NCBI RefSeq assembly: GCF_900176515.1
Contig: NZ_FWXV01000007.1
Span: 248,001 to 312,000 of the forward strand
Source of the DNA: Kibdelosporangium aridum
GTDB taxonomy: Bacteria > Actinomycetota > Actinomycetes > Mycobacteriales > Pseudonocardiaceae
Length of the DNA: 64,000 nt
Direction: 5' to 3'
The position numbers and the translations under genes are program-made. This document shows, piece after piece, positions 7,741 to 16,099 of this stretch; the first letter of the stretch is position 1, and every line of letters starts with the position of its first letter. The notes below the pieces were generated by a model. That model was not told the DNA's origin and searched no databases. It was given only the letters and a program-made list of their open reading frames with translations.

Positions 7741-9246
7741 ATGACCGACGAAGACGGATGGCTACAAGGTCAGCAGCTGCTCGAGCTGCTGGCCGTGATC
7801 TCGTCCTACCCGGACGAGGAGTCCGCCGTCCGCGGCGCGGTCGAACGTGCCGCCCAGGCCCTGGAGGCCGAGGTGGCGGCAGTCGTGATCGGCGAGCGGG
7901 TGGTCGCGTCGGTCGGCTTCCCGGCAGGCCTGGTCCCCGAGGACGACCTGGTGGCCGTGACCCGACGGGAACAGGACAAGCTGGAAGTGCCCGGCGTCGG
8001 CGAATGCCCGACGGTCTCGGCGCGCTGGGGCGGCACGCATCCGGGCAGCCTGCTGCTGGCCCGGTGGGACGAGGGCTTCAGCATCCAGGAGCAGTCGCTG
8101 GTCCGCGGGATGGCACGGCTGCTGGAGCTCACCCTGACGATGCTGCGCGCGTTGGAACGCAGCGAGCGCCAGGCCGCGGAGAACGCCGAGCTGCTGAAGT
8201 CGTTGCGGCAACGGCAACGCCTGGTGGAGCACTTGTTCGACATCCAGCGCGCGATCTCCCGCCGGCGCCCGCTCGCGCAGATCCTCGACATGATCACCGG
8301 CGCGGCGCAGGACCTGCTCGGTGACGAGATCGTCGGCCTGTGGCTGCGCGAATCGCCCGACGGCGAGGACACCAAGCTGGTCGCGCACGTCGGCCTGCGT
8401 ACCGAGGTCGCGCGCAGGCGCCCGACAGTTCCGTTGACCGAGGCGGGGTCTGCGGGTCAAGCCATGCTCACCGACGACGTCGTTGTCCTGCACGGGTACG
8501 CCGAGACGTCATCGTTGATCGCCGAGCTGACCGACGGACGCCTGTGCGCCTCGATGGCCGCACCCGTGCATGACAGCGGGACGGTCACCGGAAGCCTGAT
8601 GGTCGGCTCGCACCGGCAAACTCGCGCGTACACGGCGTCGGACGTGCAAACGCTGCGGGCGTTCGCCGAGCATGTCAGCCTGGCGCTGACCGACGCCAAC
8701 ACCGTTGACCGGATGTACCAGGCATTCCACGACTCGCTGACCGGACTGGCCAGCCGTGGGCTGTTCCTCGAGCAGCTGACCAAGCGCTTGGGAGCGGCCG
8801 AGCACGAAGCGAAACGCGTGGCGCTGCTGTTCCTCGACCTGGACAGGTTCAAAGCGGTCAACGACAGCCTCGGGCACGCGGCAGGCGACGACCTGCTGAC
8901 CATCACGGCAGGCCGCCTGAAGTCCCAGCTGCGCGCGACAGACGTGGCCGCGCGCTTCGGCGGCGACGAGTTCGCCGTGCTCCTGTACGGCGTGGCCACC
9001 GCGGCCGACGCGGCGAAGGTCGCCGAACGGATCCTGCGCACTCTGGGCGAGCCGATGCCGATCGCCGGGCGGCAGCTGCGGGTGAACGCCAGCATCGGGA
9101 TCGCCCTGAGCACACCGGGCATGCCCGATCCCGCCGACCTGATGCGCCGCGCGGATGTCGCGATGTACCAGGCGAAACGCAACGGCCGGGGCCGTCTGGA
9201 AGTGTTCACCGACGAGATGCTGTTGTCCTTCCCAACATCCGACTGA
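7741..9246 (+). CDS. GAF-GGDEF diguanylate cyclase
   Basis: Diguanylate cyclase of about 501 aa, making cyclic di-GMP from two GTP. The start is ATG at 7741, directly after the FIST gene. The first 130 residues are GAF-like; a predicted coiled coil (LERSERQAAENAELLKSL) leads to a GAF domain (about 165-325) and then the GGDEF domain (about 335-495) with DSLTGLASRGLF, FLDLDRFKAVND and an intact GGDEF at 407-411. An RATD sequence exactly five residues before GGDEF matches the RxxD inhibitory I-site, so product feedback is likely. There is no EAL domain and no membrane segment. The partner FIST protein and the N-terminal GAF domains presumably set activity. BldD, a c-di-GMP receptor in Streptomyces, is encoded in the same window. 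Confidence 0.94.
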   Translation: MTDEDGWLQGQQLLELLAVISSYPDEESAVRGAVERAAQALEAEVAAVVIGERVVASVGFPAGLVPEDDLVAVTRREQDKLEVPGVGECPTVSARWGGTHPGSLLLARWDEGFSIQEQSLVRGMARLLELTLTMLRALERSERQAAENAELLKSLRQRQRLVEHLFDIQRAISRRRPLAQILDMITGAAQDLLGDEIVGLWLRESPDGEDTKLVAHVGLRTEVARRRPTVPLTEAGSAGQAMLTDDVVVLHGYAETSSLIAELTDGRLCASMAAPVHDSGTVTGSLMVGSHRQTRAYTASDVQTLRAFAEHVSLALTDANTVDRMYQAFHDSLTGLASRGLFLEQLTKRLGAAEHEAKRVALLFLDLDRFKAVNDSLGHAAGDDLLTITAGRLKSQLRATDVAARFGGDEFAVLLYGVATAADAAKVAERILRTLGEPMPIAGRQLRVNASIGIALSTPGMPDPADLMRRADVAMYQAKRNGRGRLEVFTDEMLLSFPTSD

Positions 9247-9306
9247 CTCGCCGCTTGGACAGGTGCCGCTGCTGCACCATGAGCGCGACAGTCGCCGTGT
9301 GAAGGG

Positions 9307-10194
9307 ATGACGGCCGTGCGAGTTCTCGTGATCGGATCGACTGGGACGCTGGGAAGTTTCGCGGTACCGCAGCTGATTGCGGCGGGGCATCGGGTGACTG
9401 GGCTGGCGCGTAACGAAGAACGTGCCGCCGTGGTCAAGAAGCTCGGCGCTGAACCGGTCGTGGCCGATCTGTTCGACGTCGAGCAGTTGATCGACGCGCT
9501 GAACGGGCACGACGCCGTTGTCAACCTGGCGACGCGGGTTCCCGTTGGGGGCAAACTGATCCGGTCGTCCTCGTGGGCGGAGAACGGACGCATCCGGATC
9601 GAGGGCAGCAAGGCGTTGGTCCGGGCGGCAACCGCGGCGGACATCGGGATCTTCGTCCAAGAAGGCGTTGCGCTGGCGTACGCCGACGGCGGAGACCGTG
9701 AACTGGACGAGGACGCCCCGGTCGTTGCGGCCGGGCCCCCGCAGACTTCGCTGATCGCACACGACACGGTTGCCGGCTTCGCGCAAGACGGCCGGATCGC
9801 GGTTCGGCTGCGGATCGCCAACGTGCACGGCGACGAACCGCTGACGCGATGGATCGTCAAAGGCGCTCGCGGATTGGGCCCGTCGTACTTCGGTTCCAAG
9901 GACGGATGGATCACGCCGATCCACCCCTCCGATGTCGGATCGGCCGTCGTCGCCGCCTTGACCGCCCCCAGCGGCGTGTACAACGTGGGCGCCACTCCGC
10001 TGCGCAAGCGGGAGTTCGGCGCGGTCGTCGCGGCCGTGGCAGGGGCCCGCAAAGCACGGACTGTGCCGATCACGTTCGGGTTTTTGAAGATCCTCGCGCG
10101 CTCGCAGCGGGTCGTGTCGACCAAGCTGACCGAGGCGACCGGATGGAAACCCGAGCGGCCGGTCGTGACCTCCGAGTGGTTCCCCTCGCCCTAG
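9307..10194 (+). CDS. NAD(P)-dependent epimerase/dehydratase (atypical SDR)
   Basis: Extended or atypical short-chain dehydrogenase of 295 aa. The N-terminal dinucleotide-binding motif VLVIGSTGTLGSFAVPQL (GxxGxxG) follows a short beta strand, and DAVVNLATRVP matches the NAD-binding region after strand 4. The canonical YxxxK is not clear: the expected position reads IFVQEGVALAYADGG, so this resembles NmrA-like or sugar-nucleotide-epimerase-like members with altered catalysis. The substrate cannot be named. GTG at 9316 is an alternative start with a better-placed GAAGGG. It lies on the same strand between the GGDEF gene and a hydrolase with short gaps and could be cotranscribed with either. Confidence 0.8.
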   Translation: MTAVRVLVIGSTGTLGSFAVPQLIAAGHRVTGLARNEERAAVVKKLGAEPVVADLFDVEQLIDALNGHDAVVNLATRVPVGGKLIRSSSWAENGRIRIEGSKALVRAATAADIGIFVQEGVALAYADGGDRELDEDAPVVAAGPPQTSLIAHDTVAGFAQDGRIAVRLRIANVHGDEPLTRWIVKGARGLGPSYFGSKDGWITPIHPSDVGSAVVAALTAPSGVYNVGATPLRKREFGAVVAAVAGARKARTVPITFGFLKILARSQRVVSTKLTEATGWKPERPVVTSEWFPSP

Positions 10195-10224
10195 CGCTGC
10201 TCCCGCTGTGGCAAAATTCGTCGG

Positions 10225-10977
10225 ATGGGAGACCGGCTGAGGGTGCAGCGAGGCGGTTCCGGCGACGCTGCGGTGTTGCTATTGCACGGTTTGGGCGCCA
10301 CAGGAGATGTCTGGCACGGCGTGCACGAGCAGCTCGCGAACGGGCCATGCCGTTGGATCACCCCCGACTTGCCTGGTCACGGAGGGTCGGCCAACTTGCC
10401 GCGCTACACCTTCGGGCACATGGCGGCGGCGTTGGTCGAGCTGATCGAAGACGAGGAACACGTGGTCGTCCTCGGTCATTCACTGGGTGGAGTGCTCGGA
10501 CTGACCTTGGCCAGCGGCTGGTTCGGCGGCTCCGTCGACCGCGCATGCGGCCTAGGCATCAAGGTGGCGTGGTCAGCGGCGGAACTTTCGGGCGCGAAGT
10601 CGTACGCCGAGCGGCCGAACAAGATGTACCTCGGCCGGACAGAAGCGGCGGAACGGTACCTGAAGGTGTCCGGCCTCGGCGGCCTCGTGGATGTCGAGGA
10701 CCCGCGCGTGGACTTCGGCCTGGTCGGCACGCCCGACGGGTGGCGGTTGGCGTGCGACCCGAAGACGTTCGCCGTCGGACGTCCGGACGTACCCGGGTTG
10801 TTGGCAGCGAGTCAAGCGGAGACTGTGCTCGCCGTCGGGGAGCAGGACCAGATGTGCAGCCCCGAGCAGGTCCGGGAAGTCGACCCGAACGCCATCGTGC
10901 TGCCCGGCCTCGGCCACAACGCGCATGTCGAGGACCCAGGCGCGATGGTCAAACTGATCTCCGACCTGCTGAGCTGA
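10225..10977 (+). CDS. Alpha/beta-fold hydrolase
   Basis: Soluble alpha/beta hydrolase of 250 aa. The sequence shows LLLHGLGATGDVW with the oxyanion-hole region, PDLPGHGGS, the nucleophile elbow GHSLGG (Ser near residue 85), an acidic candidate in VGEQDQMCSP, and the histidine in GLGHNAHVEDP near the C-terminus, giving a complete Ser-Asp-His triad. The length fits esterase/lipase or haloperoxidase-like families. No lid domain or signal peptide is visible. Substrate unknown. It follows the SDR gene by 30 nt on the same strand. Confidence 0.85.
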   Translation: MGDRLRVQRGGSGDAAVLLLHGLGATGDVWHGVHEQLANGPCRWITPDLPGHGGSANLPRYTFGHMAAALVELIEDEEHVVVLGHSLGGVLGLTLASGWFGGSVDRACGLGIKVAWSAAELSGAKSYAERPNKMYLGRTEAAERYLKVSGLGGLVDVEDPRVDFGLVGTPDGWRLACDPKTFAVGRPDVPGLLAASQAETVLAVGEQDQMCSPEQVREVDPNAIVLPGLGHNAHVEDPGAMVKLISDLLS

Positions 10978-11491
10978 CTCGGTTGGACGTGCCTGGCTGC
11001 CAGGCGACCTCGACGAAGCAACGATGTGGTCGGGCGGAGTAGTTCGTTGTCATGCCCGCCGCCTCCAGGCGTCGTGATGGGCTTCTTCAGCCGAACCACT
11101 GAGCTGACCAACCCACCGCCCAGCCGAATCCACCAGTCCACCAAACCCGTCAAACCCGCTACCGGGCCGAACCACCGCCAACCCCGCTACAGCGCTAGCC
11201 CCGCCACAGCGCCGCCCCCCACAGCGCCGAACCCTCACAGCGCCGGGCCACCAAACCTGCTACCAGGCCGCCCCAGCCCACCGATCCCACCAGCACAAAC
11301 CCGCCACAGCGCCGAACCCGCCAGTCCACCAACTCCACCACAGCGCCTGGCCACCGAATCCGCCACCATGCGGCCCCACCTCACCGAACCTGCCCACCCG
11401 ACCGGGGAAGCCCTCGCGTCAATCACCGACATCGAAGGCTCCCCCGTCAGGCCAAAGTAACCGTGGGGTCTGACAGAAACTGGTTGGCCGG
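10978..11491. other. 514-bp C-rich gap with degenerate repeats; doubtful proline-rich ORF
   Basis: Between the hydrolase (plus) and the GH95 gene (minus) lies a C-rich plus strand carrying six copies of ACAGCGC (most as CACAGCGCC) between about 11188 and 11345, mixed with CCACC and CCGAACC words. An ORF at 11026-11460 would encode a 144-aa Pro/Ser/Thr/Ala-rich protein without hydrophobic segment or recognisable domain; its composition follows directly from the repeat words, so I do not call it as a gene. No clear terminator hairpin was found here. Confidence 0.5.
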
Positions 11492-14400
11492 TCAGCTGAA
11501 GGCGCGGGTGCGCCAGGTGGGGACTTCGGCCGCTGTGAGGGCGTCGGCGAAGATCGCCGCCCGGTCGACCGCGCCGGTCAGCCGTTGACCGCCGTTCTGG
11601 TCGACGGCGAATCTCAACTGCCGGGTCGCGCAGCCGTTGATGCCGTCGTCCGGAACAGTCGCGCCGCCGACTCGTGCGCCGTCGACGTACACGTCGATCT
11701 GGCCGTTGTCGGTCATCGTGATCACCAAGTCGATGTACCGCCCGGTTGGCACGACGGCGTTCGTCGTCACGTTTTGTTTGGAGCCGATGAACCGCACGTT
11801 GTTCGACGGCGTCAGGTCGATCAGCACGCCGTCGTTCCCCGGATCGCCGCTCGGCTGGAAGTCGAACAACCGCCGATACGTCCCAGATCCGTCGACTTTC
11901 ACCTCGGCGGCGAACGTCGCCTCACGCAAGAAACCAAGCGACGTATCCGCCGTGCGCAGGAACGACCCGTTCAACACGAGACCAGAACCCGTTGGCGCCG
12001 ATGCGTCATATGACGCTGTGCCGTCGACGGTCGCGTCGCGGTTGAACGACGACTTGTCGTCAACGACGGTTCCTGACACCGGATCCCACGCGACGATCGG
12101 CCCGTTCGGTGACGGGATCGCGCACGGCGGCAACGGATCGATTCGCACCAACGTCACGCCCGACGCGTGCACTCCCCTACCACTGAGCTCGGCCCGTAAG
12201 CCTTGATACCGAGCCGCACTACCCGAAGGTGTGACGGTGAACGTGTACGTTCTGGACTGTCCAACTCGGATGGACGACACACGCTGGTTCGCCGGTGTGG
12301 CAGTCCATCCCGCAGGCAACGTCATCGCCAACTGCGACGCTGGAACCGGTCCGCCGATGCCGGACACCGTCACCTGTGCGTCGAACGGCGTCCCGGCGAC
12401 GACTCGCTCAGGCGCGTCAACCGCGATCGCGATGTCAGCGACAGCGACGTACGTATTGCCAGCGACCGCGGTGAAGGCGATCTCCTTGCCAGCGCGCTGA
12501 TGTGGCACGTCCCGGCCAGTCTGGTTGTCGACCAGGCGGTATCGCCCGGCGAACATCTCGCTGGCGACTTTGAGCTGTCCGGCACGTCCTGGCTTGAGCG
12601 TGACGCGCGTCGGAACGCCGCCCACCCAGTCGGTGTCGACAGTGACGTCACCGCGCGCCCGCAGTCCGCGAACTGACCCGGTGTCCCAGAAGTCCGGCGC
12701 GGCGGGCAGCACGTCGATGACGCCGCGGTGGCTTTGCAGCAGCATCTCCGCGACACCGGCGGTCGCGCCGAAGTTGCCGTCGATCTGGAACGGCGGGTGT
12801 GTGTCCCACAGGTTGTCCAAGGTGCTGCTCTTCAGCAGCTCCTCCAGCATCAGGTGCGAGTGGTTGCCGTCCAGCAGCCGCGCCCAGAAGTTGATCTTCC
12901 ACGCTTTGCTCCAGCCGGTGCCGCCGTCACCGCGCGCGGTCAACGACTTCTCCGCGGCCGCGACGAGGTCCGGGTTCTGCTGCGGCGTGATCTGCCTGCC
13001 GGGGTGCAATGCGAACAGGTGCGAGACGTGCCGGTGGTCGTTGTTCGGGTCGTCCCAGTCCTGCTTCCACTCCTGCAACTGTCCCCACCGGCCGACTCGC
13101 AGACCGGGGTCAAGCCGGTTGAGCACGTCCCGTGCCTGTGTCGCGAATGCCTGGTCGCCCAGGATGTTCGCGGCTTCGGCGGTGCTGGTGAACAGGTCCC
13201 ACACGATCTGCTGGGACATCGCCGCACCCGCGGAAAATGGTCCTTGCTCCGGGGAGAAGCTCGGCGTGACGACCAGCTTGCCGTCTCGCGGGTCGGCGAG
13301 CAGTTCGTCGATCCAGAACTCGGCCAACGACTTCATCATCGGGTACGCGCGGTTGCGCAGGAACGCGTCGTCGCGCGTGAACAGGTAGTGCTCGTAGTAG
13401 TGCTGCGCGAGCCACGCCCCTGCCTCGGGGAACCAGAACGAAGTCGCCCAATTGTGTACACCGGTGAAGCCGAACGGGTTGGTTTCGTTGTGCACCACCC
13501 AGCCGTCGTTGCCGAACATCTCCTGCGCGGTCTTACGTCCCGGCGCGACCATCGAGTCCACGTAGTCGAAGAACGGCTCGGTGGTCTCCGACAGATTCGT
13601 GGTCTCCGCAGGCCAGTAGTTCATCTGCAGGTTGATGTTGACGTGGTAGTCGGCGCTCCACGGCGGTGACGTCGAGTTGTTCCACACGCCCTGCAGGTTC
13701 GCGGGCAACGAACCGGCCCGCGACGACGCGATGAGCAAGTACCGGCCGTACTGGAAATGCATGACCTCCAACGCCTTGCGCGCCTCGGGCGGCAACGCCG
13801 TTCCCCGGTAAGCGCGCAGCAGTTCGTCCGTCGGCATGTCCGGCACGTTCTGACCGACATCGAGCGACACACGGTCGAACAAACCGCGGTGGTCGCGAAC
13901 GTGAGCGTCCCGCAACGCTGCGAACGACTTCGCGGACGCCGCGTCGACGCGTCGCGTGACGGCATCGTGCGGATCGACCGACCGGTAGGTCGGGTAGACG
14001 TCCGAGTAGTTCGTCCCGGCCGCCAGCACGAGAGTGACCGCATCGGCGCCGCTGACGGTCACCGTGCCGTCGGGGTTGTCCGTGCGCGTGCCGCCTTCGT
14101 TGCGGACCTGCAGCTGCGACTCGAACCGCATGCCGTTGTCGTGCAGGTTGCCCGCGAACGTGATCCGGCCGTCGCGCGCACTGGACGACCGCGATCGGTT
14201 ATCGGGTGCGATATAGGAAATCGTAAAAGAGATCCGGCCCGGCTGGCTGGCGCTGATGCGACCCACAAGGACTTCGTCGGGGGCGGAGGCGAAGTACTCG
14301 CGGGCGAACGTCGCGCCGCCGGACGCGTACGTGACTCCGGCGACGGCGTCGGCGATGTCGAGCGTGCGCCGGTAACCGGTGACGTTCGGCGGCGCTTGCG

Positions 14401-14869
14401 GCTGCGAGATGCGTACGTCACCGAACGTCTGGTACGCACCAAAACCTGTCTTGCCCTGACCGAGCACACTGGCGGCCCACTCGGGCGTCACCTGGCCCTC
14501 GGCGTTGATCCGGTCCTGAACCTGCTTGATGGCGTCGGGTCGCGGGGACCGCCAGTTGCCGAAGTCGTAGCCGGGTGAACCGGGACCACCGGTCCACAAC
14601 GTCTTCTCGTTGAACTGCAGTTGCTCGTTCTGGACGCCGCCAAAGACGCTCGCGCCCAACGCGCCGTTGCCGATCGGCAGCGACTGCGATTCCCAGTCGG
14701 TTGCGGGTTCGTCGTACCAAAGCTTCAACCCGGTGTTCCGCGGCGATCTCGGTTGTTCGCCGGACGCACCGTCAGCCGCCGTGGCGGCCGCAGCGAGCGT
14801 GGCCATGGATAAAGCCATGACTACTGCTGCGACCACGGCCGTTCCTCGTTGAACGCGCATGTTCGTCAT
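11492..14869 (-). CDS. Secreted GH95 alpha-L-fucosidase/galactosidase with NEW3-like and LamG-like domains
   Basis: Large exported glycoside hydrolase of 1125 aa. The signal peptide has a hydrophobic core AVVAAVVMALSMATLAAAA. The mature start LWYDEPATDWESQSLPIGNG opens the GH95 N-terminal beta domain. The catalytic barrel shows NINLQMNYWPAE (the two Asn of the family near 409-411), TPSFSPEQGP (acid Glu near 539) and PFQIDGNFG (Asp near 695), so all expected catalytic residues are present. A region near 800-900 (VTVSGIGGPVPASQLAMTLP) resembles an alpha-galactosidase-associated NEW3 domain, and residues about 910-1125 form a LamG/concanavalin-like domain. GH95 enzymes remove alpha-1,2-fucose or alpha-galactose from plant xyloglucan or host glycans. 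ATG at 14860 has a better-placed GAGGA than 14869. Confidence 0.92.
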   Translation of the reverse strand: MTNMRVQRGTAVVAAVVMALSMATLAAAATAADGASGEQPRSPRNTGLKLWYDEPATDWESQSLPIGNGALGASVFGGVQNEQLQFNEKTLWTGGPGSPGYDFGNWRSPRPDAIKQVQDRINAEGQVTPEWAASVLGQGKTGFGAYQTFGDVRISQPQAPPNVTGYRRTLDIADAVAGVTYASGGATFAREYFASAPDEVLVGRISASQPGRISFTISYIAPDNRSRSSSARDGRITFAGNLHDNGMRFESQLQVRNEGGTRTDNPDGTVTVSGADAVTLVLAAGTNYSDVYPTYRSVDPHDAVTRRVDAASAKSFAALRDAHVRDHRGLFDRVSLDVGQNVPDMPTDELLRAYRGTALPPEARKALEVMHFQYGRYLLIASSRAGSLPANLQGVWNNSTSPPWSADYHVNINLQMNYWPAETTNLSETTEPFFDYVDSMVAPGRKTAQEMFGNDGWVVHNETNPFGFTGVHNWATSFWFPEAGAWLAQHYYEHYLFTRDDAFLRNRAYPMMKSLAEFWIDELLADPRDGKLVVTPSFSPEQGPFSAGAAMSQQIVWDLFTSTAEAANILGDQAFATQARDVLNRLDPGLRVGRWGQLQEWKQDWDDPNNDHRHVSHLFALHPGRQITPQQNPDLVAAAEKSLTARGDGGTGWSKAWKINFWARLLDGNHSHLMLEELLKSSTLDNLWDTHPPFQIDGNFGATAGVAEMLLQSHRGVIDVLPAAPDFWDTGSVRGLRARGDVTVDTDWVGGVPTRVTLKPGRAGQLKVASEMFAGRYRLVDNQTGRDVPHQRAGKEIAFTAVAGNTYVAVADIAIAVDAPERVVAGTPFDAQVTVSGIGGPVPASQLAMTLPAGWTATPANQRVSSIRVGQSRTYTFTVTPSGSAARYQGLRAELSGRGVHASGVTLVRIDPLPPCAIPSPNGPIVAWDPVSGTVVDDKSSFNRDATVDGTASYDASAPTGSGLVLNGSFLRTADTSLGFLREATFAAEVKVDGSGTYRRLFDFQPSGDPGNDGVLIDLTPSNNVRFIGSKQNVTTNAVVPTGRYIDLVITMTDNGQIDVYVDGARVGGATVPDDGINGCATRQLRFAVDQNGGQRLTGAVDRAAIFADALTAAEVPTWRTRAFS

Positions 14870-14875
14870 TCCTCG

Positions 14876-14887
14876 CTGTCATGACAG
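14876..14887. promoter_or_regulatory. 12-bp perfect palindrome before GH95
   Basis: CTGTCATGACAG is perfectly self-complementary and ends 7 bp before the annotated GH95 ATG, covering the 5' untranslated region. Its position suits a repressor operator, but I cannot assign the regulator family from this sequence. Confidence 0.4.
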
Positions 14888-14897
14888 GACAACAATC

Positions 14898-14927
14898 AGG
14901 CTAGAGATCCGATGTATTTACCGTCAA
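14898..14927 (-). promoter_or_regulatory. Candidate GH95 promoter
   Basis: On the minus strand TTGACG (14922-14927) and TAGCCT (14898-14903) are separated by 18 nt, close to the actinobacterial housekeeping TTGAC/TANNNT pattern. The predicted start of transcription would fall just before the palindrome at 14876-14887. Confidence 0.35.
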
Positions 14928-15052
14928 GGCATGACAAAGAGACGCAAATAGACAGAAACGCGGGTCTATGCTCGGATGTTTCTCCGCTGGACGGAAGCGG
15001 CCACTGTGGACATGTGCTGTCCTGCGGCAAGGCATCGTGGGCACAACACAAA

Positions 15053-15093
15053 CGCGCTGCGGCAGTGCGATGTCAATGCACTGCCGCAGCGCG
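15053..15093 (-). terminator. Intrinsic terminator of the rib operon
   Basis: A perfect 16-bp stem pairs 15053-15068 with 15078-15093 around a 9-nt loop, 20 nt after the stop of the PH-domain gene. Read on the minus strand it is followed by a T-rich stretch (GTTTGTGTT). It is the strongest hairpin in the area and closes the rpe-rib transcription unit. Confidence 0.8.
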
Positions 15094-15113
15094 GTTCAGA
15101 GAACTGGGGAGGC

Positions 15114-15605
15114 TTACTCCGCTGCGTTCGCCTTGAGGCGGCGCAGTTCGCGCATCGCGACGACAGACCGTTCGCCGTCGATCGCGGGGATGGCCATGAT
15201 CGTCACGTATTCGTCGTCCGGCAGTTCGAGCCGCGCCCACGAGGCACCATCCGGGAAGCTGACGTGCTCGACCTGCTTCCACTCGTAGCGACGGGTGCCG
15301 ATCAGGTTGCGCACCTCGATGCCCGACTCGTCCGCGCGGACACGCGACCGCGCGAACATCAGCACCCCAAGCGCAAGCATGACGCCGATGCCTACCATCG
15401 CGACCTGGTCCGACGTCTGGAAGTAAGCGCCAGTCCACTCACTGCGCAGCAGGAACGCCACCACCGTGAACACCGCGACGAAAGCCACCGCGATAACAAG
15501 GGCCACGTAGCGGACCTTGCGCGGGCGGAACTGGAACGTCGGCTCGGTCGGCACAGTCACCTCAGTCGTCCCCATCGGCTCAGTCGGCACAGTCGGCTCC
15601 GTCAC
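15114..15605 (-). CDS. PH-domain membrane protein linked to riboflavin genes
   Basis: Small membrane protein of about 163 aa. GTG at 15605 overlaps the ribH stop as GTGA, which fixes the start better than the longer ORF. The N-terminus is Pro/Thr/Glu-rich with repeated V/E-PT, followed by two transmembrane segments (about 33-53 and 67-86), then a C-terminal bacterial PH-like domain with SRVRADESGIEVRNLIGTRRYEWKQVEHV, matching the bPH_6 pattern. M. tuberculosis has an equivalent gene after ribH (Rv1417). The function is unknown; its fixed position suggests a role near the membrane linked to riboflavin operon products, but that is inference only. Confidence 0.85.
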   Translation of the reverse strand: MTEPTVPTEPMGTTEVTVPTEPTFQFRPRKVRYVALVIAVAFVAVFTVVAFLLRSEWTGAYFQTSDQVAMVGIGVMLALGVLMFARSRVRADESGIEVRNLIGTRRYEWKQVEHVSFPDGASWARLELPDDEYVTIMAIPAIDGERSVVAMRELRRLKANAAE

Positions 15606-16099
15606 TCGAATCCTCGTTCCGTCCATGGCTGACGGAGGCCACGCAGCACCATCGCGGCTTCGAGCGCGGCAGCACACGCCTCGAACCCCTTGTCCTCCGC
15701 CGAGTCTGGATAACCCGCCCGGTCGAGGGCCTGCTTCTCGTCGTTGACCGTCAGCACACCGTTGCCGACCGGGGTCCCTTCATCGAGCGAGACCCGGGTC
15801 AGGCCCGCGGTCACCGAGTCGCACACGTACTCGAAATGCGGAGTTCCGCCGCGGATGACGACGCCCAGCGCGACCACGGCTTCGTGGTGCTTGGCAAGCT
15901 CCTGGCAGACGACAGGCAGTTCGATGGCACCGGCCACGCGGACGACCGTCGGTTCGTCGATCTTCCCCTGCTTGGCCGCGGCCAGTGCGCGGTCAAGCAG
16001 TTGGTCCGTGATCTCGCTGTGCCATCTGGTGGCCGCGATGGCCAGCCGGATGCCCGAGCATTCCGGAACCGACGACTCAGGCCGTCCTTCGCCGCTCAC
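15602..16099 (-). CDS. ribH: 6,7-dimethyl-8-ribityllumazine synthase
   Basis: Lumazine synthase of 165 aa, which condenses 5-amino-6-ribitylamino-uracil with 3,4-dihydroxy-2-butanone 4-phosphate in the penultimate step of riboflavin synthesis. Recognisable segments are AIAATRWHSEITDQLLDRAL, VAGAIELPVVCQELA, the catalytic-histidine region ALGVVIRGGTPHFEYVCDSV and TPVGNGVLTVNDEKQALDRA. The protein has the usual length and probably forms an icosahedral or pentameric shell. It starts with GTG overlapping the ribBA stop (GTGA) and is itself overlapped by the PH gene. Confidence 0.97.
   Translation of the reverse strand: MSGEGRPESSVPECSGIRLAIAATRWHSEITDQLLDRALAAAKQGKIDEPTVVRVAGAIELPVVCQELAKHHEAVVALGVVIRGGTPHFEYVCDSVTAGLTRVSLDEGTPVGNGVLTVNDEKQALDRAGYPDSAEDKGFEACAAALEAAMVLRGLRQPWTERGFE

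Noticed and set aside
8457..10124. 555-aa minus-strand ORF across the GGDEF and SDR genes
   Set aside because: It opposes two genes with complete motifs and has no recognisable domain itself.
11026..11460. 144-aa proline-rich ORF
   Set aside because: Composition follows from local CACAGCGCC and CCGAACC repeats; no ribosome-binding site, no domain. Kept only as a low-complexity region.
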